42,368 nucleotides of DNA from Bradyrhizobium jicamae (GCF_001440395.1 NZ_LLXZ01000150.1:29937-72304); one strand, 5' to 3'. Counted from the stretch's first letter, positions 25,248 to 33,619 are shown. The notes: a model not told the origin generated them from the letters alone. Program-made: numbers and translations.

Positions 25248-26009
25248 ATGTCAGCGATGATGGCCTACAACTGCATATCGCGATGGTCCGGCGCGCTCGG
25301 CGTCTGCGCCATCGTCGCGGTCATCCGCCCGGCTCACGCCGATCCGCGCGCCGTCGTTGAATTGTTCACCTCGCAGGGCTGTTCGTCGTGTCCGCCGGCC
25401 GACCAGATCGTCGGCGAACTGGCCAAGGATCCGTCGGTGATCGCGCTGAGCATGCCGGTCGACTACTGGGATTATCTCGGCTGGAAGGACACGCTGGCGG
25501 ACTCGCGTTTCAGCGCGCGTCAGAAAGCCTATTCGCACGTTCGCGGCGATCGCAACCTCTACACGCCGCAGATGATCGTCAACGGCTCGGTGCAAGTGAT
25601 CGGCAGCGATCGCGCCGCCATCGACGGCGCCATCAAGACCACCAGCAAGACCGAAGGCGTGATGTCGCTGCCGGTGACGATGACGCTGTCGGGCAAACTG
25701 CTCAATGTCTCGGTCGATGCGAGCAAGGTCCCGACGGCGGGCCGCGGTGAAATCTGGCTCTGCTCGGTCTCGAAGGCGGTGCCGATTTCGATCGGGCGCG
25801 GCGAGAACCGCGGCCAGCAGATCACCTATTACAACGTGGTGCGCAGTCTCGTGAAGGTCGGCGACTGGAACGGCAGTTCGGGAAGCTGGACCGTGCCGCT
25901 GGAAAATATTTCCCGCGAGGGCGTCGACGGTGCGGTCGTCTATGTCCAGGACGGCAGTCGCGACAAGCCGGGCGCGATGCTCGGCGCCGCCTACACCGCG
26001 CTGCGCTGA
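25248..26009 (+). CDS. DUF1223 exported thioredoxin-like protein
   Basis: 253-residue DUF1223 protein. An N-terminal signal peptide (about 1-31, ending RPAHA) is followed by VVELFTSQGCSSCPPADQ (Cys45, Cys48), which gives a CxxC at the tip of a thioredoxin-like fold; VDYWDYLGWKDTLA and LYTPQMIVNG are further family blocks. The role is unknown; location in the periplasm and the CxxC suggest redox or thiol chemistry. Cys45-Ser-Ser-Cys48 differs from DsbA and TlpA motifs. Start uncertain: ATG at 25248 is followed by two more ATGs within 5 codons and no clear ribosome-binding site. Not coupled to acnA (terminator between). Confidence 0.88.
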   Translation: MSAMMAYNCISRWSGALGVCAIVAVIRPAHADPRAVVELFTSQGCSSCPPADQIVGELAKDPSVIALSMPVDYWDYLGWKDTLADSRFSARQKAYSHVRGDRNLYTPQMIVNGSVQVIGSDRAAIDGAIKTTSKTEGVMSLPVTMTLSGKLLNVSVDASKVPTAGRGEIWLCSVSKAVPISIGRGENRGQQITYYNVVRSLVKVGDWNGSSGSWTVPLENISREGVDGAVVYVQDGSRDKPGAMLGAAYTALR

Positions 26010-26024
26010 CAAGCGCACAGCTCG

Positions 26025-26146
26025 CGTAGCCCTGATGGAGCCAACGGGTCGCGCGAATGCGCGCCCGGTGACGGGCTTCGCGTAAATCCGCACAGTGCAG
26101 CGGCCGGTAGATTCCCGGATTTGCACTTCGTCCCATCCGGGCTACG
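26025..26146. repeat. Intergenic palindromic element (element E)
   Basis: Begins CGTAGCC and ends with the complement GGGCTACG; inner parts TGATGG...CCATC and AAATCC/GGATTT also pair. A second copy of the same ends (GTAGCCCGGATG...) lies at 33530-33619. Confidence 0.65.
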
Positions 26147-26538
26147 AGTCTTCTCCGAAATCGCGATTGCAGATCGTGGGTTCGCAGCTTGGCACGCGAG
26201 TGTCGGCTGACATTGTCGAAGCGGCCACCACAAACGAAAAAGGACCAACTTTCGTTGGCCCAGTATCGGGATTAACTCCCTTCTGCGAACAGGCCCGATC
26301 CCGACGGCCCCGGGGGGCTGGGGGCTGAGGAATCCGGAACCGAAAGGACCGGGCCAACGCAGGATTGCTTTCTCGCAACCCAGCGGGGCAGGCGGTTGGC
26401 AGAAGTGGGGCAGCAATAAGATTCCGCTAACGATCCCGTGAATCGATTTTTGTTCCATTTCGGCGGTTCCACGCGGTTTCCTTCGTATTTACAGCCCCCT
26501 TGCGGCGTCCTGCGGTTAGCGCGATCATGTAGGTGTCG

Positions 26539-26584
26539 GCATGCTCCCGAAAAGTGGGGACCGGTTTTCGGAACGAGAGCATGC
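26539..26584. repeat. 46-base REP-like palindrome (element F)
   Basis: GCATGCTC...CCGAAAA on one side and TTTTCGG...GAGCATGC on the other, with a GTGGGGACC centre. Sequences of this form recur in Bradyrhizobium genomes. It ends 22 bases before the DUF2794 start codon, so it lies in that gene's leader. Confidence 0.75.
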
Positions 26585-26606
26585 CTGAGATTACAGGAGG
26601 CGCTCC

Positions 26607-26978
26607 ATGAGCCCGATCTCGGAGGACACCGATCCAAGCGATAGCCGCGCAGTGGCGCGCCCCGCCACTGCAGTTCCCCCGCCTAATCGGGTCACATTCA
26701 ATCGCCTCGAACTCAACCGCATCCTCAACCTGTATGGCCGCATGGTCGCCGACGGCGAATGGCGCGACTACGCCATCGACTTCATGAAGGACCGCGCGGT
26801 GTTTTCGGTGTTCCGCCGCGCTTCCGAAGTCCCGCTTTACCGTATCGAGAAGGATCCGCGGCTCGCGCGCAAGCAGGGCATGTACAGCGTGATCTCGGCG
26901 ACCGGGCTGATCCTCCGCCGCGGCCACGAGCTCGAACGCGTGCTGCTGGTGATCGACCGCAAGCTGGCGGTGGTTTGA
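26607..26978 (+). CDS. DUF2794 family protein
   Basis: 123-residue cytoplasmic protein of the alphaproteobacterial DUF2794 family, function unknown. Family core from about residue 28: RVTFNRLELNRILNLYGRMV, then GEWRDYAIDFMKDRAVFSVFRRA, YRIEKDPRLARKQGMYSVIS and the terminal LLVIDRKLAVV. The first 25 residues (Pro/Ala-rich) are variable. ATG preceded by AGGAGG at 8 bases. Element F lies immediately upstream and element G immediately downstream. Confidence 0.88.
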   Translation: MSPISEDTDPSDSRAVARPATAVPPPNRVTFNRLELNRILNLYGRMVADGEWRDYAIDFMKDRAVFSVFRRASEVPLYRIEKDPRLARKQGMYSVISATGLILRRGHELERVLLVIDRKLAVV

Positions 26979-26989
26979 CGGCGTTGCCC

Positions 26990-27081
26990 GTAGGGTGGGC
27001 AAAGGCGCACTGCGCCGTGCTCACCATCCCTCCCTCGATTGCTAGCTGATGGTGGGCACGCTTCGCTTTGCCCACCCTACA
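26990..27081. repeat. Intergenic inverted repeat (element G)
   Basis: TAGGGTGGGCAAAG at 26991 pairs with CTTTGCCCACCCTA ending at 27079; inner GTGCTCACCATC and GATGGTGGGCAC also pair. A long imperfect hairpin between the convergent DUF2794 and GNAT genes. Confidence 0.75.
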
Positions 27082-27095
27082 GCGCTACGAAATTC

Positions 27096-27641
27096 TCAAT
27101 CCTTCGGCACGGTCGACCCGCCTTCACCGAGCGCGAGCTGCATCATCACGGTGTCGAGCCAACGGCCGAACTTGAGGCCGACATTGGCGTGCGTCCCAAT
27201 CATCTGGAACCCGCATTTGGTGTGAAGGCCGATCGAGCCGGCATTGGCAGAATCGCCGATCACCGCGATCATCTGCCGGAAGCCGCGCGCCTCGCATTCC
27301 GGGATCAGCCGCTGCAACAATTGCAGGCCGATGCCGCGGCGGTGGGTCGAGGGCTTCAGGTAGATGGAATTTTCCACCGTGAAGCGGTAGGCCGGCCGCG
27401 GCCGGTAGGGGCCGGCATAGGCGTAACCGATCACCTCGCCTTCGACGGTGGCGGCGAAATAGGGAAAGCCGCCATCCATCAGCGTCCTGAACCGCCGCGT
27501 CATCTCGGCGAGATCGGGCGGGACCAGTTCGAACGTGGCGGTGCCATAGCGCACCGCGTGTTCGTAGATGTCGGTGATGGCGGGGAGGTCGGCCTCGGTA
27601 GCGGGCCGGATTTCAGGAGCGGACGTTTCAGCAGCGGACAT
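27096..27641 (-). CDS. GNAT acetyltransferase, PAT/MnaT-like
   Basis: 181-residue N-acetyltransferase resembling phosphinothricin and methionine-sulfone acetyltransferases. Core features: IRPATEADLPAITDIYEHAVRYGTATFE at the N-terminus, YAYAGPYRPRPAYRFTVENSIYL, and the acetyl-CoA loop HRRGIGLQLLQRLI (about 101-114), followed by MIAVIGDSANAGSIGLH and FGRWLDTVMMQ. Substrate in vivo is likely an amino acid derivative, inferred from the family. ATG at 27641. Element H lies just upstream. Confidence 0.9.
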   Translation of the reverse strand: MSAAETSAPEIRPATEADLPAITDIYEHAVRYGTATFELVPPDLAEMTRRFRTLMDGGFPYFAATVEGEVIGYAYAGPYRPRPAYRFTVENSIYLKPSTHRRGIGLQLLQRLIPECEARGFRQMIAVIGDSANAGSIGLHTKCGFQMIGTHANVGLKFGRWLDTVMMQLALGEGGSTVPKD

Positions 27642-27684
27642 GGCAATAAGATACCAGCAGGCCAGTCCGGATCAACGCTCTTTC

Positions 27685-27715
27685 CGTCATGGCCCGGCTG
27701 AGGTCCGGGCATGAC
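27685..27715. repeat. Short palindromic repeat (element H)
   Basis: CGTCATGGCCCGG and CCGGGCATGACG flank a 6-7-base loop. Related in sequence to the ends of the element at 41939-42059. Confidence 0.65.
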
Positions 27716-27733
27716 GACCACGGACCAAAAGAA

Positions 27734-27759
27734 AAGCCCCGGCCGCGAGGCCGGGGCTT
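27734..27759 (-). terminator. Terminator after the BAX inhibitor-like gene
   Basis: Perfect 11-bp stem AAGCCCCGGCC/GGCCGGGGCTT with a 4-base loop; T-rich on the minus strand (TTCTTTTGG). Lies 26 bases past the stop codon. Confidence 0.88.
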
Positions 27760-27784
27760 CAATTCTTGAACCTGTCGGCAGCGA

Positions 27785-28576
27785 CTAGTCGCGCTGGCCG
27801 AGGAGCTGCAGGAGCAGCGTGAACAGGTTGATGAAGTTCAGGTAGAGCGACAGCGCACCCGAGATCGCCGCCTTCTCCGCAATCTCGCCGCCTTCAGCGG
27901 CGTAGCCGTAGATGTAGTCGTTCTTCAGCCGCTGGGTATCCCAGGCGGTGAGGCCCGCGAACACCAGCACGCCGACCACCGAGACGATGAACTGCAGCAT
28001 CGAGCTCGCCAGGAACAGGTTGACCAGGCTCGCGATGACGACGCCGATCAGGCCCATGAACAGGAACGACCCCATGCCGCTCATGTCACGCTTGGTGGTG
28101 TAGCCGTAGAGGCTCAGCGCGCCGAAGGTCGCCGCGGTGATGAAGAACACCCGCACGATCGAGGTGTGCGTGTACACCAGGAAGATCGACGACAGCGAAA
28201 TGCCCATCAGCGCCGAGAACACCCAGAACAGCAGTTGGGCGGTCGCCGGCCGCAGCCGGTTGATGCCGGCCGAGATCGCGAACACCATCACCAGCGGTGC
28301 GAGGATGAACAGCCACTTCAGCGGGCTGACATACATCGCGTAGCCGAACGGCGTCAGGAAGGCGTTGCCGAACCGGGCGGCAGCGCCGGCCTGGTCGGTG
28401 GTCACCGCAGCCATGTAGACGCCGAGCGCCGCGAGGCCGGTGATGGCCAGGCCGATGCTCATGTAGTTGTAGATGCGCAGCATGTAGGCGCGCAGACCGG
28501 CATCGACGGCCGCTGCGTCAACGCGTCCGGCGGCCCGGCCGAAAGGAGATACGTAGTTACGGTCTAGGTCCGACAT
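27785..28576 (-). CDS. BAX inhibitor-1 family membrane protein
   Basis: 263-residue integral membrane protein of the BI-1/YccA/YbhL family, with seven hydrophobic segments and short loops. A cytoplasmic N-terminus (about 40 residues, MSDLDRNYVSPFGRAAGR) precedes the first helix. Family marks include YNYMSIGLAITGL, the SALMGISLSSIFLVYT helix and the C-terminal GALSLYLNFINLFTLLLQLLG. Bacterial members act as pH-sensitive cation leaks or interact with FtsH; the role here is unknown. The ATG at 28576 was preferred to an in-frame ATG 12 codons upstream because family members begin near it. Strong terminator downstream; the upstream gap has a spaced inverted repeat (28666-28722). Confidence 0.93.
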   Translation of the reverse strand: MSDLDRNYVSPFGRAAGRVDAAAVDAGLRAYMLRIYNYMSIGLAITGLAALGVYMAAVTTDQAGAAARFGNAFLTPFGYAMYVSPLKWLFILAPLVMVFAISAGINRLRPATAQLLFWVFSALMGISLSSIFLVYTHTSIVRVFFITAATFGALSLYGYTTKRDMSGMGSFLFMGLIGVVIASLVNLFLASSMLQFIVSVVGVLVFAGLTAWDTQRLKNDYIYGYAAEGGEIAEKAAISGALSLYLNFINLFTLLLQLLGQRD

Positions 28577-28665
28577 GGTCGAATTCCCGTTGGTTGGGCC
28601 GGCGGAGCGCAAGGGGTTTGCGGCGCCGGTTAGATTTCTTAGCTCAGATGTCCCGATCTGCCGAC

Positions 28666-28722
28666 GTTAGTTTCACGTCATGAACCCGGCCACTGATCTT
28701 GGCTGGTATGTGGGAAACTAAC
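28666..28722. repeat. Spaced 9-bp inverted repeat
   Basis: GTTAGTTTC (28666-28674) and GAAACTAAC (28714-28722) are exact complements with 39 bases between them, in the 244-base region upstream of the BAX inhibitor-like gene. Could be a looped operator or a long hairpin; no consensus recognised. Confidence 0.4.
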
Positions 28723-28820
28723 ACATTCGATGCAAGCTTCCACGCGCGGCTGAATGTCGCTTCTGCCTGCCATTTGCGCGTAAAGCTTGCGTTAACCCGG
28801 CCTTCCGCCGCTACAAATTG

Positions 28821-31391
28821 TCACAAATTCCGCAACACGCTGGCTGGCTTCTGGTTCAGCGCCAGCAACGTCCCGGCGAGCCCAAGCCCCACCGTGACGA
28901 TCAGGGCCGCGACAACCACGCCGGCCGCGCTGCCGGCCTGCCAGACGAAACTCAGCGTCATCAGCCGGGTGACGATCAGCCATGCCGCGATCGAACCTGC
29001 GATGACGCCGAATACGGCGGTGGCAAGGCCGATCATCAGGTATTCCAGTGCGTAGGCGCCGAGCAGCCGCGCCCGGGTTGCACCCAGCGTCTTCAGGATC
29101 ACCGCGTCATAAACCCGGTGGCGATGGCCTGCGGCGAGCGCGCCGCCGAGCACCAGGATGGCCGAGATCAGCGTCACGGCGCTGGCGCCGCGGATGGCGA
29201 GCACGAGGTTGGTGACGACGGTGCCGATGGTTTCCAGCGCTTCGCGAACCCGCACGCTGGTGACCATCGGAAAGGCGTCCGCCACCTGCTTGATGATTCG
29301 CGCGTCGCCCGCCGCGTCCGGGTGGACCTCGGACAGGGTCGCGACATGGCTGTGCGGCGCGCCCTTGAACGCGTTGGGCGAGAACACCAGCACGAAATTG
29401 ATGCCGAGCCCCTGCCAGTCGACGTTGCGGAAATTGCTGATCCGGGCCGGAATGTCGCGGCCGAGCACGTTGACGACGATCTCGTCGCCTATTCTGAGCT
29501 TCAGTCCGTCGGCGATCTTCTTCTCCAGCGAGACCAGCGGCGGCCCCTTATAGTCCGCGTTCCACCATTCGCCTTCGACCACCTTCGAGCCCCTGGGAAC
29601 TTCGCTGGTGTAGGTCAGGCCGCGGTCGCTCTGCAGCACCCATTCGGAATCCTGCGACGGATTGAGTTCGTCGGCCTTGACGCCGCGGGCCGCGACGATG
29701 CGTCCGCGCAGCATCGGCACGTCCTCAACCGTCGATTGCGGTGCGACCTGCTTGAGGAAGGCGCCGAAGCGGTCGGCATCGGCGGTCGGGATGTCGATGA
29801 AGTAGAACGAGGGAGCTTTCTCCGGCAACGCGGCCAGGAACTGCCGGCGCAGATTGCCGTCGATCTGGGTGATGGTGACGAGCACCGCGAGCCCGAGGCC
29901 GAGCGACATCACCACCGAGGGCGTCAGCGCGCCGGGCCGGTAGATGTTGGCGATCGCCAGCCGCAGCATGGTGATGCGGCTGCGTGGCATCCGGCGGGCC
30001 AGCGCCATCAGCCCGGCGGCGACGCCGCGCAGCAGCGCGAATACCGCAACCGAGGACACGACGAACACCGCCGCAACCCGTTTGTCGTAGGAAAGCCCGA
30101 TAGCCACAGTGATCAGCAGCACGATCACGGCCGCCATCAGCGCGAGATAGCCCCAGCGCGGCCGGTGCCATTCGCGCGCGACTTCCTCGCGAAACAGCGC
30201 CGCAACCGGCACGTCGTGCACCCGGCCGAGCGGCCACAATCCGAACGCGAGCGCGGTGAGCAGGCCGTAGATGAACGACAGTGTCAGTTCGTCCGGATGC
30301 AAAGCAGGGATCACCGGCAGCGGCAGCAGCTTGCCGAACACGCCGACAATGAGGAACGGCAGCGCCGCGCCGGCCGCGAGCCCGATCACCGAACCGACCG
30401 CGGCGAGCAGGACCACCTGCGTCAGATAGATCGTGAAGACGTCGCGCCCCGTGGCGCCGAGCGCCTTGAACGAGGCAATGACGTCGCGGCGCCGGTCGAT
30501 ATGGCTCTTGACCGCATTGGCGACGCCGACGCCGCCGACCAGAAGCGCGGCGAGGCCGACCAGCGTCAGGAACTGGCTGAAGCGGTTGATGGTGCGTTCG
30601 AGTTGCGGGGAGGCGTTGCTGCTGCTGCGGATCCACCAGCCGGCCTCGGGGAGGGCGCTCCTCGCGCTCTCGATCAATTGGGTCGCGGCGCGATCGTCGG
30701 CCGCATTGTTCGGCAGCTTCACGCGGTAGATCCAGCGCACCAGGCTGCCGGGCTGCAGCAATCCGGAAGCGCGCAGGCTCGCCTCGCTGACGAGCACGCG
30801 CGGGCCCAGCCCGACATTGCCGGCCAGCTTGTCCGGCTCGGCGCCTACGACGCTGCGAATCTGGAACGTGGCGTTGCCGATGGTGATCCGGTCACCGAGC
30901 TTGAGATCGAGCCGCGCCAGCAGCGTGGAATCCACCGCCGCGCCGAACGCACCGTCACGCTCGGCCAGCAGATCCGCCATCGGCATTTTCGGCTCGAGCG
31001 TCACCTCGCCGAGCATCGGATAGTTGCCGTCGACGGCCTTGAGTTCGACCAGCGCCAGTCTGCCGTCGCTGCTTCGGGCCATCACGCGCAGCGCGGCCGC
31101 CACCGACACCTGGCCACGCGCCCGCAGGAAACCGATTTCCTCCGGCTTGGCCTCACGCTGGATCAGCGAGAAGGCGACGTCGCCGCCCAGCAACGTGCGG
31201 CCCTCGCGCGTCAAACCTTCACCGAGGCTCGCGGCGACCGAGCCGACGCCGGCAATCGCCATCACGCCGAGCGCGATGCAGGCGATGAAGACGTAAAAGC
31301 CGCGCAAGCCGCCGCGCAACTCGCGCAGCGCGTAACGGAAGGCCAGCGACGATGCGCGGCTATGATAGACGGGTTCGGAAACGGTGGTCAT
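28821..31391 (-). CDS. ABC transporter permease, YbbP/FtsX type
   Basis: 856-residue membrane protein with two FtsX-like permease domains and large periplasmic segments, matching the YbbP family. An N-terminal helix (about residues 33-55: FYVFIACIALGVMAIAGVG) is followed by a MacB-like periplasmic domain (60-240), three helices (about 255-385, including VGLAALLVGGVGVANAVKSH), a second set near 405-465, another periplasmic domain and three C-terminal helices (about 720-850). ATPase partner is the next gene upstream (ATGA overlap at 31388-31391). YbbA/YbbP systems are implicated in handling lipophilic or lipoprotein-like substrates; not settled. No terminator is seen downstream. Confidence 0.93.
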   Translation of the reverse strand: MTTVSEPVYHSRASSLAFRYALRELRGGLRGFYVFIACIALGVMAIAGVGSVAASLGEGLTREGRTLLGGDVAFSLIQREAKPEEIGFLRARGQVSVAAALRVMARSSDGRLALVELKAVDGNYPMLGEVTLEPKMPMADLLAERDGAFGAAVDSTLLARLDLKLGDRITIGNATFQIRSVVGAEPDKLAGNVGLGPRVLVSEASLRASGLLQPGSLVRWIYRVKLPNNAADDRAATQLIESARSALPEAGWWIRSSSNASPQLERTINRFSQFLTLVGLAALLVGGVGVANAVKSHIDRRRDVIASFKALGATGRDVFTIYLTQVVLLAAVGSVIGLAAGAALPFLIVGVFGKLLPLPVIPALHPDELTLSFIYGLLTALAFGLWPLGRVHDVPVAALFREEVAREWHRPRWGYLALMAAVIVLLITVAIGLSYDKRVAAVFVVSSVAVFALLRGVAAGLMALARRMPRSRITMLRLAIANIYRPGALTPSVVMSLGLGLAVLVTITQIDGNLRRQFLAALPEKAPSFYFIDIPTADADRFGAFLKQVAPQSTVEDVPMLRGRIVAARGVKADELNPSQDSEWVLQSDRGLTYTSEVPRGSKVVEGEWWNADYKGPPLVSLEKKIADGLKLRIGDEIVVNVLGRDIPARISNFRNVDWQGLGINFVLVFSPNAFKGAPHSHVATLSEVHPDAAGDARIIKQVADAFPMVTSVRVREALETIGTVVTNLVLAIRGASAVTLISAILVLGGALAAGHRHRVYDAVILKTLGATRARLLGAYALEYLMIGLATAVFGVIAGSIAAWLIVTRLMTLSFVWQAGSAAGVVVAALIVTVGLGLAGTLLALNQKPASVLRNL

Positions 31392-32101
31392 GAGTGGCTG
31401 TCGATCCGGCCCGAGCGCAGCCGCACCACACGGTCGCAGCGCTGCGCCAGAGAGCTGTCATGCGTTACCAGCACCAGTGTCATGCCGCGCTCGGCATGTT
31501 TGGTGAAGAGCATGTCGACGATCTGCTTGCCGGTGGCCTCGTCGAGATTGCCGGTCGGCTCGTCCGCGACAAGAATCGCCGGATCGGGCGCCAGCGCGCG
31601 GGCGAGCGCCACGCGCTGCTGCTCGCCGCCGGACAATTGCGTCGGATAGTGATGCAGGCGTTCGCCGAGGCCGACGGACGCGAGCTCCTTTGCCGCGCGC
31701 TCCGCCGCGTCGGGATTGCCGGCGAGCTCCAGCGGCACCGCGACGTTCTCCAGCGCGGTCATGGTCGGGATCAGATGAAACGACTGGAACACGATGCCGA
31801 CCTGGCGGCCGCGGAAGCGGGCCAGCGCATCCTCGTCGAGGGCATTGAACGGAGTGCCGTTCACCACCACCTCTCCGCTGTCAGGACGTTCCAACCCCGC
31901 CATCACCATCAGCAAGGTCGATTTGCCCGAACCCGAAGGTCCGATCAGGCCGATCGCCTCGCCCGATGCCACACGAAGGCTGATATCTTTCAGGATATGA
32001 ACGCGAGCGGCGCCGGTGCCGAGCGAGAGGTTGACGTTGGAAATGGAAATGGTGTCCGGCTCGAGGCCGGTCAGCGAAGAGGGTTCGATGAGACTGTCCA
32101 T
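31388..32101 (-). CDS. ABC transporter ATP-binding protein, YbbA/LolD type
   Basis: 237-residue ATPase of the MacB/LolD/YbbA group. Walker A GPSGSGKSTLLMVMAG (about 55-70), Q-loop VFQSFHLIPTMTALENV, signature LSGGEQQRVALARAL, Walker B LVADEPTGNLD, H-loop LVTHDSS. The ATG at 32101 was chosen for normal family length; the frame remains open to 32578 but overlaps the divergent esterase gene. Its stop overlaps the permease start. The ATPase-permease pair divergent from an esterase repeats the arrangement of E. coli ybbA-ybbP and tesA. Confidence 0.94.
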   Translation of the reverse strand: MDSLIEPSSLTGLEPDTISISNVNLSLGTGAARVHILKDISLRVASGEAIGLIGPSGSGKSTLLMVMAGLERPDSGEVVVNGTPFNALDEDALARFRGRQVGIVFQSFHLIPTMTALENVAVPLELAGNPDAAERAAKELASVGLGERLHHYPTQLSGGEQQRVALARALAPDPAILVADEPTGNLDEATGKQIVDMLFTKHAERGMTLVLVTHDSSLAQRCDRVVRLRSGRIDSHS

Positions 32102-32150
32102 GGCTCGGTCATATGGCACTTCCGCCGCTCGGGTCGAGGGCTTGAAATGG

Positions 32151-32804
32151 ATGTTTGCGCACATACGCGTGTTGATTATGGCTTTGATGACGGCCGGGCC
32201 GGTCTGGGCCCAGACCCCCGCTACGGCTCCCGCCAAACCCGTCAAAATGGTCGTTCTCGGCGATTCCCTGAGCGCCGGCCTTGGCCTTTCCGCGCCGGCG
32301 GCGTTCCCGGCCCGTCTACAAAAAGCGTTGGCTGACAAGGGGATAAAGGTCGACATGACCAATGCCGGGGTATCCGGCGACACGACTTCCGGGGGCCGCG
32401 ACCGGCTGGACTGGTCGATCCCGGACGGAACCGAGGCGGTGATCGTCGAACTCGGCGCCAACGACGCTCTTCGCGGCATCGATCCCGCCGTCACCCGCGC
32501 CGCCCTGACCGACATCCTGACCCGGCTGAAGGCGCGCAAGATCGCCGTTCTCTTGTGCGGAATGGTGGCGCCGCCCAATTACGGCAGCGACTATGCGGCG
32601 CGCTTCAACGCTATCTATCCCGAGCTTGCGAAATCGTTCGGCGTGCCGCTTTACCCATTTTTCCTGGAGGGGGTCGCCGCCGACGCCAAACTCAACCAGG
32701 CCGATGGCATCCACCCGACCGCCGAGGGCGTCGATATCATCGTGAAGAATATTCTGCCTATGGTGGAAGCATTTCTCGGCACGATCTCCGGGCAGCGGAG
32801 TTGA
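32151..32804 (+). CDS. tesA: Exported SGNH arylesterase/thioesterase (TesA-like)
   Basis: 217-residue periplasmic SGNH hydrolase, like E. coli TesA (thioesterase I / protease I / lysophospholipase L1). Signal peptide residues 1-20 (cleavage after PVWA). Catalytic and oxyanion blocks: GDSLSAGLG with Ser39, Gly73 in NAGVSGDTT, Asn104 in ELGANDALRG, and Asp185/His188 in QADGIHPTAEG. The ATG at 32151 was chosen because it starts the signal peptide; an ATG at 32100 overlaps the divergent ATPase start codon. The 49-base gap between divergent starts must contain both promoters, or they overlap the coding ends. Confidence 0.93.
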   Translation: MFAHIRVLIMALMTAGPVWAQTPATAPAKPVKMVVLGDSLSAGLGLSAPAAFPARLQKALADKGIKVDMTNAGVSGDTTSGGRDRLDWSIPDGTEAVIVELGANDALRGIDPAVTRAALTDILTRLKARKIAVLLCGMVAPPNYGSDYAARFNAIYPELAKSFGVPLYPFFLEGVAADAKLNQADGIHPTAEGVDIIVKNILPMVEAFLGTISGQRS

Positions 32805-32984
32805 AAAAAGGAGCACAGACAAGGTTACCCAAAGGTTTTTCCGTAGCATTGCGGAGTGCGCGGCCCACGTGCTTCGCAGAGTCATATAAGTCGGGTAGAA
32901 AATAGCTATCGGTGATTCGTCACCGGGCGCTGTTACAGGACATGGTCCTTTTCAAGGTCATGCCCAAGCATCGGGAGTCATGCG

Positions 32985-33521
32985 ATGCCGCGTTTATTTG
33001 CTGGACTGGAAATTCCGGCCGAGATCGGCCAGAGCCTTTCCAATTTGCGTGGCGGCCTTCCCGGCGCACGCTGGATCGATCCCGAAAATTACCACGTTAC
33101 CTTGCGCTTCATCGGCGACATCGACGGCATGTCGGCGAATGAAATCGCCTCGATGCTGTTCCGGGTCAACCGCAAACCGTTTGAGGTCAAGGTGCAGGGC
33201 CTGCAGAGCTTTGGTGGCAAGAAACCGCGCGCGGTGGTCGCCTCCGTCGAGCCGAGCCGGCCGCTGATCGAACTGCAGGCCGAGCTCGAACGGATGATGC
33301 AGCGGATCGGTCTCGATCCCGAGGGACGCAAATTCACGCCGCACGTGACGCTCGCGCGGCTGCATGATGCGTCGAGCCGGGACGTCGCCGATTATCTCTC
33401 GGTGCGCGGCTACTTTCCGAGCCGCACGTTCATGGCCTCGCGATTCGTGCTGTTCTCGTCGCGCGCCTCCACCGGAGGCGGGCCCTATGTGGTCGAGGAT
33501 TCCTACGCTCTGAGTGCGTGA
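32985..33521 (+). CDS. thpR: RNA 2',3'-cyclic phosphodiesterase
   Basis: 178-residue 2H phosphoesterase (LigT/ThpR) that opens 2',3'-cyclic phosphate RNA ends and can ligate tRNA halves in vitro. The two HxTx motifs are H37VTL (in NYHVTLRFIGD) and H120VTL (in FTPHVTLARL), spaced 83 residues as in the family. N-terminal RLFAGLEIP is also typical. ATG at 32985 with GGGAG 6-7 bases upstream. Single gene; followed by element I. The physiological substrate in bacteria is not established. Confidence 0.95.
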   Translation: MPRLFAGLEIPAEIGQSLSNLRGGLPGARWIDPENYHVTLRFIGDIDGMSANEIASMLFRVNRKPFEVKVQGLQSFGGKKPRAVVASVEPSRPLIELQAELERMMQRIGLDPEGRKFTPHVTLARLHDASSRDVADYLSVRGYFPSRTFMASRFVLFSSRASTGGGPYVVEDSYALSA

Positions 33522-33529
33522 GGCATAGA

Positions 33530-33619
33530 TGTAGCCCGGATGAAGCGAAGCGAAATCCGGGGTAAGTGTCTCCGCTTGTCGCAGACCCCCCGGTTGCGCT
33601 CCGCTTCACCCGGGCTACG
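33530..33619. repeat. Intergenic palindromic element (element I)
   Basis: TGTAGCCCGGATGAAGCG... at the left and ...CGCTTCACCCGGGCTACG at the right are inverted complements; inner GAAATCCGGGG and CCCCCCGG also pair in part. Same terminal sequence type as element E. Confidence 0.75.

Larger units (their letters stand above)
26010..26606. other. 600-base gene-free region with repeats
   Basis: No convincing gene. It contains element E (26025-26146), a stretch at about 26150-26460 with several hairpins (CCAAC-TTTC-GTTGG near 26248; CGGGAT...ATCCCG around 26267-26302), and element F (26539-26584). Open frames in it on the minus strand overlap each other and have atypical composition; I treat them as spurious. 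Confidence 0.6.

Noticed and set aside
26142..26378. 78-codon minus-strand frame in the 26 kb gap
   Set aside because: Overlapped by other equally poor frames and lies in hairpin-rich repeat-like DNA; no ribosome-binding site or domain.
28818..31649. 943-codon open frame antisense to the ABC permease
   Set aside because: Low-complexity Gln/Arg/Asp-rich antisense translation with no domain; the permease and ATPase on the other strand are clear.
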